Source: Caldifarciminota bacterium (GTDB lineage: Bacteria; Hydrothermota; 32-111; QNBC01). Taken from it: a stretch of 6,902 nucleotides of DNA. Below are positions 1 through 5,543 of this stretch, piece by piece (the stretch's first letter is position 1; each line of letters begins with the position of its first letter). The position numbers and the translations under genes are program-made. The notes below the pieces were generated by a model. That model did not search any database and had not been told where the DNA came from. It saw nothing but the letters and a program-made list of their open reading frames with translations. The DNA is taken from the NCBI GenBank assembly GCA_015486655.1, contig WFRF01000087.1, forward strand, positions 1 through 6,902, in the 5' to 3' direction.

Positions 1-14
1 CCTGCTCCGCAGTA

Positions 15-30
15 CCCCTCTGTAGAGGGG
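15..30. repeat. Short perfect hairpin, CCCCTC/GAGGGG
   Basis: CCCCTC at 15-20 and GAGGGG at 25-30 pair perfectly around a TGTA loop. The right arm and its flank (CTGTAGAGGGGAATT, 20-34) recur in reverse complement at 5259-5273, and a looser relative (TATAGGGGGGAATTT) lies near 204-218. It therefore belongs to the intergenic repeat family of this window. No T tract follows, so it is not called a terminator. Confidence 0.6.
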
Positions 31-39
31 AATTTGGGG

Positions 40-151
40 TTCGAGAGCCTCACCCCTCGTGAATTTACCCCTTGTGAGATCGTACCTCGAGAGCCTCACC
101 TTCGAGAACCTCAGGCTTCGGCTTCGGATTCAACTTCGTGAATTTACCCCT
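40..151. repeat. Cluster of small direct repeats
   Basis: The 14-mer TCGAGAGCCTCACC occurs at about 41-53 (preceded by T at 40) and again at 87-100, and a diverged version (TTCGAGAACCTCAGG) at 101-115. A second word, CGTGAATTTACCCCT, occurs at 58-72 and at 137-151, where it runs straight into repeat copy A. The block has no open reading frame with a plausible start and ribosome site. It looks like repeat debris inserted or amplified in the gap upstream of the permease genes. Confidence 0.6.
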
Positions 152-194
152 CAGTCCGGTAGGACCGGACAGCTCCCCTAAAAGTGGAGCAGCT
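146..194 (+). repeat. Intergenic two-hairpin repeat, copy A
   Basis: This is the first of three copies of a 48-49 bp element that begins ACCCCTCAGTCCG and ends GGAGCAGCT. The first hairpin pairs GTCCGGT (154-160) with ACCGGAC (164-170) around a 3-base loop. The second pairs GCTCC (172-176) with GGAGC (186-190). The other copies are at 2098-2146 (same strand) and 5329-5376 (opposite strand). The stems are kept while the loops differ, which suggests that the folded form matters or that the copies spread as structured units. Confidence 0.85.
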
Positions 195-198
195 TTTT
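172..198 (+). terminator. Possible intrinsic terminator within repeat copy A
   Basis: The second hairpin of copy A (stem 172-176/186-190) is followed after AGC by five T residues (194-198). The short GC stem plus T run resembles a weak intrinsic terminator reading on the plus strand. It would serve whatever gene lies upstream of the window. The stem is only five uninterrupted pairs, so the call is tentative. Confidence 0.4.
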
Positions 199-237
199 AC
201 ATCTATAGGGGGGAATTTAGGAGACCAATATTATTGA

Positions 238-266
238 TTGACACGATATTTTCTCTATGATATTAT
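238..266 (+). promoter_or_regulatory. Sigma70-type promoter abutting the first permease gene
   Basis: TTGACA (238-243) and TATTAT (261-266) are separated by exactly 17 bp, an almost consensus vegetative promoter. A start site six or seven bases past the -10 box falls at about 272-274, on the ATG at 273. The transcript would then have almost no leader. Consistently, no Shine-Dalgarno sequence is visible in the bases before that ATG. Confidence 0.65.
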
Positions 267-272
267 TGTGTC

Positions 273-1202
273 ATGCATAAGAGAGAATGGTTAATAGCTC
301 TTCTTTTCCTTTTACCGATAATAACGGTTATTTTAATATTTCGTTTTATTCCGATTTTATATGCTTTTGTAATAAGTTTTCATAAATGGGGCATTACGGG
401 GCCATCAAAATTCGTCTGGTTTTCAAACTACATAAAAATAATGAAGGATGCGGTTTTTTGGCGCTCTCTGGGAAATACATTTTATTATACGCTTTTCTCC
501 GTTCCTCTTAATTTTGTAATTTCCCTTTTTATTGCAATACTTCTGAACCAGAAAGTAAAAGCCCTGGGTGCATTCAGGACGATTTACTTTTTGCCGGTGG
601 TAACTTCAATAATAGCCGTTTCTATTGTATTCAAATGGATATACCACCCTAGAATGGGGTTACTCAACTATATCTTGAGATTTCTACATTTACCCACACA
701 GGTATGGTTGGAAGAGGCAAGGGGTATATTTCAGATGATGACGGGAGGACATTTCCCTATAAAAGGTCCAAGCCTTGCACTTATGTCACTTGTGTTTATG
801 AGCGTGTGGAAGGGGTTAGGCTATAACATAGTTATTTTTCTTGCGGGGCTTCAAAACATACCCGACTATTATTACGATGCGGCACGCATTGACGGGGCGA
901 ACAGGTGGCAGTCATTTTGGAATGTCACATTTCCTCTTCTCTCTCCCGTTTCTTTTTACGTTCTTTTGATGACGACAATCATATCGTTCCAGGTATTTGC
1001 TCCCGTGTGGATGATGACGGGTCCTCCGCCCGGCGGTCCTCTGGGAACTACGAATGTTGTTGTTTATTATCTGTATGAAAATGCGTTTACATATTTGAGA
1101 TACGGCTATGCAAGTGCCCTTGCGTTTGTTCTATTCCTTATAATTCTTTCGCTGACACTGATTCAAAGAAAAATAACCGAGAGAAAGGTGTACTATGAAT
1201 AA
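273..1202 (+). CDS. ABC sugar transporter permease, MalF/UgpA type
   Basis: This is a 309-residue inner-membrane permease of the carbohydrate-uptake (CUT1) ABC family, one half of the transmembrane channel. Hydrophobic segments lie at about residues 7-29, 68-92, 103-122, 168-192, 225-245 and 278-298, giving the usual six helices. The cytoplasmic EAA loop that docks the ATPase is clear at 200-223 (YYDAARIDGANRWQSFWNVT, then FPLL). Length is normal for the family. An in-frame TGA at 258-260 rules out an earlier start, and ATG 273 begins directly before the first helix. No ribosome site precedes it, so the mRNA may be leaderless. The gene overlaps the next permease by 8 bp, so the two are co-transcribed and probably translationally coupled. 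The substrate cannot be read from the sequence. No solute-binding protein or ATPase gene is in view; the binding protein could lie upstream, and a shared MsmK/UgpC-like ATPase elsewhere is common in such systems. Confidence 0.93.
   Translation: MHKREWLIALLFLLPIITVILIFRFIPILYAFVISFHKWGITGPSKFVWFSNYIKIMKDAVFWRSLGNTFYYTLFSVPLNFVISLFIAILLNQKVKALGAFRTIYFLPVVTSIIAVSIVFKWIYHPRMGLLNYILRFLHLPTQVWLEEARGIFQMMTGGHFPIKGPSLALMSLVFMSVWKGLGYNIVIFLAGLQNIPDYYYDAARIDGANRWQSFWNVTFPLLSPVSFYVLLMTTIISFQVFAPVWMMTGPPPGGPLGTTNVVVYYLYENAFTYLRYGYASALAFVLFLIILSLTLIQRKITERKVYYE
1184..1190 (+). promoter_or_regulatory. Ribosome binding site of second permease
   Basis: AAAGGTG lies inside the 3' end of the first permease gene, four bases before the ATG at 1195. 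It fixes the start of the second gene and supports translation coupled to termination at 1200-1202. Confidence 0.65.
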
Positions 1203-2025
1203 AACCAATTTCAATATCAGCAAAATTGTAATCTACCTGCTCCTCATATTAGGCGCGGTAATAATGATAATTCCTTTCTACTGGATGGTGACAACGGCTG
1301 TTAAAACACCTGCGGAATCCATAAAATTTCCACCTACCATTTGGCCCTCGCATTTTATATGGAGTAATTTCGTAAAAGCGTGGAATGAGGCGAACTTCGG
1401 AAGATACATACTTAACACGCTGTTTATAGCGTTTACAACATTGGCAGGGGTTCTGTTTACGAGTATTCTCGGAGCGTACGCTTTTGCCAAACTCAAATTC
1501 AAGGGAAGGGATATGATATTTATATCGTTTCTTGCCATAATGATGATTCCCATGCCCGTTTATATCGTTCCCGGTTATCTTGTTCTAATGAAACTCGGTT
1601 GGATAGATACATTTTATGCGTTGATCGTTCCCTGGACGGTCAGTGTATTCAATATATTCCTGTTGAGACAACATTTTAAGAGTATTCCGAATGAACTGTA
1701 CGAAGCAGCCGTTATGGACGGATGCAGTCATTGGCAGTTTTTGTGGAAGATACTTGTTCCGTTGTCAAAACCGATGCTGGTAACCATATCAATATTCAGT
1801 TTAATCGGATCATGGAACAGCTTTATATGGCCTCTTGTTGTTACAAACAGCGATAAAATCCGCCCCATACAGGTCGGGCTTGCTTACTTTATGCAGGAAC
1901 AGAGCACAAACTATGTACTGCTTTCCGCAGCATCAACAATCAGTGTTATTCCTCTTATCATACTGTTCTTCCTCGCTCAGAAACAGATTATCGCCAGTTA
2001 TGCAAGAAGCGGCATAAAGGGGTAA
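1195..2025 (+). CDS. ABC sugar transporter permease, MalG/UgpE type
   Basis: This is the 276-residue partner permease, predicted to form a heterodimeric inner-membrane channel with the product of the preceding gene. Membrane segments are visible at about residues 11-31, 74-96, 106-130, 141-160, 195-215 and 244-262. The EAA loop is close to consensus at 169-193 (YEAAVMDGCSHWQFLWKILV, then PLSKP), and the C-terminus ends in the family pattern QKQIIASYARSGIKG. Together with the typical length these place it in the MalG/UgpE group of CUT1 transporters. The ATG at 1195 overlaps the upstream stop (ATGAATAA) and has its own ribosome site. The permease pair appears to end the operon, because 310 bp without a gene follow. 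The specific sugar is unknown; glycerol-3-phosphate, maltose-type oligosaccharides and others use the same architecture. Confidence 0.93.
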   Translation: MNKTNFNISKIVIYLLLILGAVIMIIPFYWMVTTAVKTPAESIKFPPTIWPSHFIWSNFVKAWNEANFGRYILNTLFIAFTTLAGVLFTSILGAYAFAKLKFKGRDMIFISFLAIMMIPMPVYIVPGYLVLMKLGWIDTFYALIVPWTVSVFNIFLLRQHFKSIPNELYEAAVMDGCSHWQFLWKILVPLSKPMLVTISIFSLIGSWNSFIWPLVVTNSDKIRPIQVGLAYFMQEQSTNYVLLSAASTISVIPLIILFFLAQKQIIASYARSGIKG

Positions 2026-2051
2026 ATTGTCCGAACTAAGATTGACAAGTT

Positions 2052-2091
2052 GTATAATCATACGGACTTCTCCTATTGGATTCCCCTCGAT
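2052..2091 (+). repeat. 40-bp repeat with TATAAT and CATACGG words, first copy
   Basis: This 40-bp stretch aligns without gaps to 5232-5271, with 31 of 40 positions identical by eye. Shared words are GTATAA, CATACGG and ATTCCCCTC. A partial third copy (CATACGGACTT) lies at 5307-5317. Two of these three occurrences lie just upstream of two-hairpin repeat copies B and C, so the words appear to be a module of the same composite element. The TATAAT (2053-2058) looks like a -10 box, but the nearest TTGACA (2042-2047) is only 5 bp away, too close for a normal promoter. Confidence 0.6.
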
Positions 2092-2097
2092 ACGAAC

Positions 2098-2146
2098 ACC
2101 CCTCAGTCCGATAAAACCGGACAGCTCCCCTTAAAGAGGAGCAGCT
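2098..2146 (+). repeat. Intergenic two-hairpin repeat, copy B
   Basis: This 49-bp copy matches copy A (146-194) in length and layout. GTCCG (2106-2110) pairs with CGGAC (2118-2122), and GCTCC (2124-2128) pairs with GGAGC (2138-2142). Similarity to copy C extends four bases further upstream (GAACACCCCTCAG, from 2094). It lies 72 bp past the stop of the second permease gene and points in the same direction as that gene. Confidence 0.85.
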
Positions 2147-2152
2147 TTGTTT
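2124..2152 (+). terminator. Possible terminator of the permease operon
   Basis: The second hairpin of copy B (2124-2128 with 2138-2142) is followed by AGCTTTGTTT, a T-rich stretch ending at 2152. It is the best candidate for ending the permease transcript. The stem is short, with a C-A mismatch if extended inward, so efficiency is uncertain. Confidence 0.4.
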
Positions 2153-2153
2153 A

Positions 2154-2198
2154 GAAATAAGTAGGAAATGAAAACTGAGAAGTGGGGAGTAGGAAGAG
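2154..2198 (+). repeat. G/A-rich repeat tract, first copy
   Basis: The tract is nearly all purine with scattered T, built from words such as GAAATAAGTAGGAAATG and AACTGAGAAGTGGGG. A related tract on the same strand lies at 5382-5418 (GAAATAAGTGAGAAGTAGG, then AACTGAGAAG), and an inverted one at 5457-5490. It follows immediately after the two-hairpin repeat, as at 5382. Confidence 0.65.
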
Positions 2199-2213
2199 TA
2201 AATAAAATATGAA

Positions 2214-2288
2214 ATGTCAAGACCTGACCCTAATACTTACGAAGTTACTGTATATATCTACTGTCCGAACTGCGAACTATCTTGACAT
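2214..2288. repeat. 9-bp inverted repeat bounding 75 bp
   Basis: ATGTCAAGA (2214-2222) and TCTTGACAT (2280-2288) are perfect reverse complements separated by 57 bp. The right arm contains the -35 box of the pmbA promoter. The pair could be the ends of a tiny mobile-element relic, a looping operator, or chance. No flanking target duplication is visible. Confidence 0.45.
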
Positions 2289-2310
2289 CGGTAATCTAAT
2301 TTGATATATT
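2282..2310 (+). promoter_or_regulatory. Sigma70-type promoter of the pmbA-tldD operon
   Basis: A perfect TTGACA (2282-2287) and TATATT (2305-2310) are spaced by 17 bp. The predicted start site, around 2317, leaves a leader of about 20 bases that contains the ribosome site. Both genes downstream would be transcribed from here. Confidence 0.75.
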
Positions 2311-2323
2311 GTTATGAATTAAA

Positions 2324-2329
2324 AAGGAG
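2324..2329 (+). promoter_or_regulatory. Ribosome binding site of pmbA
   Basis: AAGGAG ends six bases before the ATG at 2336, close to the ideal spacing, and settles the start of this gene. Confidence 0.8.
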
Positions 2330-2335
2330 TTATTT

Positions 2336-3679
2336 ATGTACAATGAAGAACAAATTCGAGACATCGGTGAACGGTTGTTGAAGTTTTCAAATGCCGATGA
2401 GACCGAGGTTTTGATATTTGCAGGAGAGTCGGCACTTTCACGCTTCGGCGAGAATGAAATAACACAAAATGTTGCAAAAACGGAGTTGAGCCTTTCCGTT
2501 AGAATTCAGCATAATAACCGTGTTGTTCGATTATCGACAAATAAAACCGACGACGATTCACTGAAGAAACTTATTGAAAATGCAATGGAAATAATCGCTT
2601 TTCAGAAGGAAGATCCCGCACTTATTCCCATGACTGATAAACAGGAATATTCTCCCATTGCAAATTCCTACTTTGAAGAAACGGCGAATTTTTCGCCTAA
2701 AGACAGAGCCGACGCCATAAAAAGAGGCGTTGATATATGCGCGGCGAAGGAGTTAGAGGCTGCGGGTATTTTCAAAAACGGCGTTTCAACAATTTGCATA
2801 ATGAACTCAAAGGGTGTTTACGGATACAGCAAGGTTACAAATGCGGATTATTCAATTACAGCCATTAAAGGAAACAATGCCGGCTGGGCGGAAAAAATCG
2901 TAAAAGATGTGAGGGATATAAAATCCGAGGAAATTACAAATATTGCGGTAAAAAAAGCCATTGAAGGTCAGAATCCGGCAGATATTGAACCGGGTAAATA
3001 CACTGTGGTTCTTGAACCTGCGGCTGTTACCGATTTTCTTTCATTTATGGCTTATCTCGGATTCGGAGCTCTGCCTTTCTTGGAAAACAGAAGTTACTTT
3101 TCGGGCAAAACAGGGCAGAAGGTGTTCGGCGATAAAATAACCATAACAGACGATGCTTATGACGAGAGGTCCGTAGGTATTCCGTTCGATTTTGAGGGAA
3201 TGCCCAAAAAGAGGGTTGTTTTAATTGAAAACGGGATTTTCAAAACAGTGGTTTACGACAGGAAAACGGCGAAGATTGCAGGTGTCGAATCGACTGGGCA
3301 CAGTATGCCGCAACCCAATTCATATGGTCCCATGCCCATGAATTTGGTTTTAACACCTGGCACCAGCTCCATTGATGAGATGATAGAGAGTACGGAAAAA
3401 GGACTTTTGATAACGCATTTTCATTATACCAATGTGGTAAACCCAAAAGAGATGATCATAACAGGTATGACGCGTGACGGTGTCTTTCTAATAGAGAACG
3501 GAAAGGTAACAAAACCCGTTAAGAATATGCGTTTTACCGAAGCGATTCCCAATATGTTCAACAATGTTGAAATGATAGGGAAAGAGACAATACTACATAG
3601 CGCCTTTTTCGGAGGTGGTTTTGTGGTTCCCGGTTTGAAAATCAATAATTTTACTTTTACAAGTAAGACGGAATTCTGA
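2336..3679 (+). CDS. pmbA: TldE/PmbA, partner subunit of TldD protease
   Basis: This 447-residue cytoplasmic protein belongs to the TldD/PmbA ('modulator of DNA gyrase') family, and its size fits the TldE branch. In Escherichia coli, TldE pairs with TldD in a heterodimer that matures microcin B17 and degrades the antitoxin CcdA. TldE itself lacks the zinc-binding site, and no HExxxH motif appears here either. Recognisable family blocks are the N-terminal ETEVLIFAGESALSRFGENE at about residues 22-41, followed by ITQN; the central LEPAAVTDFLSFMAYLGFGA around 226-245; STGHSMPQPNSYGPMPMNLV at 319-338; and a C-terminal VPGLKINNFTFTS at 431-443. The ATG at 2336 has a good ribosome site and a strong promoter close upstream. 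The gene is followed after 8 bp by tldD, so the two subunits are made from one message. No precursor-peptide or toxin-antitoxin gene is adjacent, so the natural substrate is unknown. Confidence 0.93.
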   Translation: MYNEEQIRDIGERLLKFSNADETEVLIFAGESALSRFGENEITQNVAKTELSLSVRIQHNNRVVRLSTNKTDDDSLKKLIENAMEIIAFQKEDPALIPMTDKQEYSPIANSYFEETANFSPKDRADAIKRGVDICAAKELEAAGIFKNGVSTICIMNSKGVYGYSKVTNADYSITAIKGNNAGWAEKIVKDVRDIKSEEITNIAVKKAIEGQNPADIEPGKYTVVLEPAAVTDFLSFMAYLGFGALPFLENRSYFSGKTGQKVFGDKITITDDAYDERSVGIPFDFEGMPKKRVVLIENGIFKTVVYDRKTAKIAGVESTGHSMPQPNSYGPMPMNLVLTPGTSSIDEMIESTEKGLLITHFHYTNVVNPKEMIITGMTRDGVFLIENGKVTKPVKNMRFTEAIPNMFNNVEMIGKETILHSAFFGGGFVVPGLKINNFTFTSKTEF

Positions 3680-3683
3680 GGTG
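3678..3683 (+). promoter_or_regulatory. Ribosome binding site of tldD
   Basis: GAGGTG overlaps the TGA stop of pmbA and ends four bases before the ATG at 3688. This supports coupled translation of the two subunits. Confidence 0.7.
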
Positions 3684-3687
3684 CGAA

Positions 3688-5154
3688 ATGAAAACATATA
3701 CTGAAATAGCTTTAAATACAGCCAAAATGCTCGGCGCAAGTTATTGTGATATAAGAATTATTCTCACAAATAACGAGAGTATAACTACCCGTAACGGAGA
3801 AATCGGCAGTCTCGACAGAGTTGAGACCATAGGTTTCGGCGTAAGAGTCATAGTAAACGGCGCTTGGGGATTTGCATCTTCGAGTATTCTAACGAAGGAA
3901 AGTGTGGAAGATACCACGAAAAAAGCCGTTGAGATCGGTAAAGCCGGTTCGACGGTTTTAAGAAATAGGGTAACTTTGACAGACGAACCTGCCTACAACG
4001 ATAAATGGACGACCCCATATCTCATTGACCCGTTTAAGATTTCCATTAAAGATAAACTTGGGCTTCTTTATGCTGCGGATGAAATCTTGCGAAAAGACAA
4101 CAGAATCAAAGTTGCAATGGGAAATATGGATTTCGTTAGGGAGCATCAGTGGTTTGCCAATACCGACGGGAGTTTTATAGAACAGGTCCTTTTGAGGAGC
4201 GGAGCGGGAATTTCGGCAACAGCGGTTGGCGAAGATGTTCAAATACGCAGTTATCCTACATCATTCGGGGGGCAGTACATGTCTCTGGGATATGAAATGG
4301 TGGAATCTCTCAGATTTCTTGAAAATGCCGAAAGGGTAAGAGATGAGGCAATTGCCCTTACAACGGCGGACGAATGCCCCCCCGGAAAGAGGGATGTTAT
4401 TTTGGGAACGGGGCAACTGGGACTTCAAATACACGAATCTGTGGGGCATGCCACTGAACTTGATCGCGTTCTCGGAATGGAAGCCAACTATGCCGGAACA
4501 TCCTTTGCAACTACGGAAAAACTTCACAATTTTCAATACGGCTCCGAAATTGTAAATCTCGTTGCCGATTCGACGGTACCCACGGGACTTGCAACAATAG
4601 GATATGACGATGACGGCGTAAGGGCACAGAGATGGCACATTGTGAAGAACGGAATATTAAACGGATATCATACAAACAGGGAACTCGCTCATGTGATTAA
4701 TGAAAACAGATCAAAAGGATGCAACAGGGCAGAGGGTTATTATAACATTCCTATTATTCGTATTACGAATCTCAGTTTGATGCCCGGAACATGGGATCTT
4801 GATGATCTCATAGGGGATACTGAAGACGGTATCTTTATGGACACCAACAGATCCTGGAGTATTGATCAGAAACGTTTAAATTTTCAGTTCGGAACGGAAA
4901 TTGCCTGGGAGATTAAGAAGGGAAAGAAAACGCGGATGCTAAGAAATGCAAATTACCAGGGTATTACTCCGGAGTTCTGGAACTCATGCGATGCCATTTG
5001 CAACGAAAATTATTGGGAGCTAATAGGCGTACCAAATTGTGGAAAAGGGCAACCGGGACAGAGAGCCGAGATGAGTCACGGATGCGCTCCCGCCCGTTTC
5101 AGGAATATTACGGTGGGCGTTGGGCACAAAGGAAAATCTTCCGGACAGGTCTAA
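3688..5154 (+). CDS. tldD: TldD, catalytic zinc metalloprotease subunit
   Basis: This 488-residue protein is the catalytic partner of the upstream TldE. The zinc site is intact: HESVGH at residues 249-254 gives the HExxxH pattern (His249, His254, catalytic Glu250), and Cys465 in MSHGCAPARF is the likely third ligand, as in characterised TldD. Other family blocks are the N-terminal NNESITTRNGEIGSLDRVET (28-47), NTDGSF at 158-163, GIFMDTNRSWSIDQKRLNFQ at 381-400, and a glycine-rich tail. In known systems the TldD-TldE dimer accepts unfolded peptide into an internal chamber and cleaves it with little sequence preference. Length agrees with the family (about 480 residues in E. coli). A housekeeping peptide-processing role is the safest inference. 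The gene is the last of its operon and converges on the kinase gene. Confidence 0.95.
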   Translation: MKTYTEIALNTAKMLGASYCDIRIILTNNESITTRNGEIGSLDRVETIGFGVRVIVNGAWGFASSSILTKESVEDTTKKAVEIGKAGSTVLRNRVTLTDEPAYNDKWTTPYLIDPFKISIKDKLGLLYAADEILRKDNRIKVAMGNMDFVREHQWFANTDGSFIEQVLLRSGAGISATAVGEDVQIRSYPTSFGGQYMSLGYEMVESLRFLENAERVRDEAIALTTADECPPGKRDVILGTGQLGLQIHESVGHATELDRVLGMEANYAGTSFATTEKLHNFQYGSEIVNLVADSTVPTGLATIGYDDDGVRAQRWHIVKNGILNGYHTNRELAHVINENRSKGCNRAEGYYNIPIIRITNLSLMPGTWDLDDLIGDTEDGIFMDTNRSWSIDQKRLNFQFGTEIAWEIKKGKKTRMLRNANYQGITPEFWNSCDAICNENYWELIGVPNCGKGQPGQRAEMSHGCAPARFRNITVGVGHKGKSSGQV

Positions 5155-5186
5155 TCAAGTATAATAATTTTGTTTTTAGGATAAGC

Positions 5187-5220
5187 TGGAATCCTCTTAA
5201 AATATTTTAAGAGGATTCCA
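5187..5220. terminator. Perfect 34-bp palindrome after tldD, likely bidirectional 3' hairpin
   Basis: TGGAATCCTCTTAAAAT (5187-5203) is followed directly by its exact reverse complement (5204-5220), with no spacer. As RNA it would fold from either strand into a long stem with a tiny A/U loop. It begins 32 bp past the tldD stop, a natural place for a 3'-end hairpin. No run of T follows on either strand (AAATATAATT on the plus side), so a classical intrinsic terminator is not proven. A protein-binding palindrome is the alternative. Confidence 0.6.
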
Positions 5221-5231
5221 AAATATAATTG

Positions 5232-5271
5232 GTATAAACATACGGGCTTTTTCTCTCGAATTCCCCTCTAC
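5232..5271 (+). repeat. 40-bp repeat with TATAA and CATACGG words, second copy
   Basis: This stretch aligns gap-free with 2052-2091 and keeps GTATAA, CATACGG and ATTCCCCTC. Its end (AATTCCCCTCTACAG, 5259-5273) is also the reverse complement of 20-34. A partial extra copy, CATACGGACTT, lies at 5307-5317. No -35 box is apparent upstream. Confidence 0.6.
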
Positions 5272-5328
5272 AGTGGTGACGTATAGAGCCGGAGTGTTCA
5301 TAAAGCCATACGGACTTACCATCTAAAT

Positions 5329-5376
5329 AGCTGCTCCTCTTTAAGGGGAGCTGTCCGGTTTGCCGGACTGAGGGGT
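5329..5376 (-). repeat. Intergenic two-hairpin repeat, copy C (inverted)
   Basis: On the minus strand this 48-bp copy reads ACCCCTCAGTCCGG and ends GGAGCAGCT, like copies A and B; similarity to B continues to 5380. The stems GTCCGG (5353-5358) with CCGGAC (5363-5368) and GCTCC (5333-5337) with GGAGC (5347-5351) are intact. The first loop differs in sequence and is shorter than the unpaired loop of B. The copy points in the same direction as the minus-strand kinase gene upstream of it and could end its transcript, although the T run after the second hairpin (CTATTTAG) is weak. Confidence 0.85.
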
Positions 5377-5381
5377 GTTCT

Positions 5382-5418
5382 GAAATAAGTGAGAAGTAGG
5401 AACTAAGAACTGAGAAGC
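5382..5418 (+). repeat. G/A-rich repeat tract, second copy
   Basis: The tract begins GAAATAAGTGAGAAGTAGG and ends AACTGAGAAGC, matching the words of 2154-2198 on the same strand. Here it abuts the two-hairpin repeat in the opposite relative orientation, so the two modules move or are arranged independently. Confidence 0.65.
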
Positions 5419-5456
5419 TAAATGAAGAATTGATCCCCTTTTATTTTCTATATTTT

Positions 5457-5490
5457 GTATTTCCTACTTCCCATTTCTTACTTCTTACTT
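5457..5490 (-). repeat. G/A-rich repeat tract, inverted third copy
   Basis: Read on the minus strand this is AAGTAAGAAGTAAGAAATGG followed by GAAGTAGGAAATAC, the same vocabulary as 5382-5418 but facing it across about 38 bp of A/T-rich DNA. The pair makes an imperfect inverted repeat that could fold in RNA. Confidence 0.6.
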
Positions 5491-5514
5491 GCGACGACAG
5501 TCGCCTTTTGCGAC
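5491..5514. repeat. GCGAC-GTCGC-GCGAC alternative hairpin group
   Basis: GCGAC (5491-5495), GTCGC (5500-5504) and GCGAC (5510-5514) follow one another with loops GACA and CTTTT. The middle word can pair with either neighbour but not both. It lies 30 bp beyond the kinase stop on that gene's downstream side. No T tract follows on the minus strand. Confidence 0.5.
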
Positions 5515-5543
5515 ATGGTAACTATATGCCCGTATCTTTCTAC

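Larger units (their letters stand above)
2026..2335. other. Gene-free interval between the permease and pmbA-tldD operons
   Basis: This 310-bp gap contains, in order: the word TGTCCGAACT (2028-2037, repeated at 2262-2271), a TATAAT-containing motif shared with the gap after tldD, repeat copy B, a G/A-rich tract, a 9-bp inverted repeat, and the promoter and ribosome site of the pmbA operon. Only very short reading frames occur, and none has a properly spaced ribosome site. I see no RNA gene that I recognise. Confidence 0.75.
5155..5543. other. Convergent gene-free interval, rich in repeats
   Basis: The 389 bp between the tldD stop and the kinase stop hold no credible coding sequence. They contain a perfect 34-bp palindrome, a second copy of the 40-bp CATACGG repeat, the inverted two-hairpin repeat C, two facing G/A-rich tracts, and a GCGAC/GTCGC hairpin group. 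Transcription enters from both sides, so terminators for both operons are expected here. Confidence 0.75.

Noticed and set aside
2042..2058. TTGACA followed by TATAAT, considered as a promoter
   Set aside because: The spacing is 5 bp, far from the 16-18 bp needed, and no gene follows at a suitable distance.
2168..2212. A 14-codon frame starting inside the G/A-rich tract (MKTEKWGVGR...)
   Set aside because: It is made almost wholly of repeat sequence, and the AGGA word is only one base from the ATG.
2209..2304. A 31-codon reading frame just upstream of pmbA (MKCQDLTLIL...), considered as a possible peptide substrate of TldD/TldE
   Set aside because: The nearest ribosome-like word (AGGAAG, 2191-2196) is 12 bases from the ATG, the frame spans the inverted repeat and the pmbA -35 box, and the promoter in view lies inside it. 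Nothing supports translation.
4261..4638. A 125-codon minus-strand frame inside tldD
   Set aside because: It is fully contained in a well-supported gene, has no recognisable domain, and is a shadow of the tldD coding frame.
5329..5490. CRISPR array from repeated units in the tldD-kinase gap
   Set aside because: The repeats are different modules in mixed orientation, without regular spacing or unique spacers.
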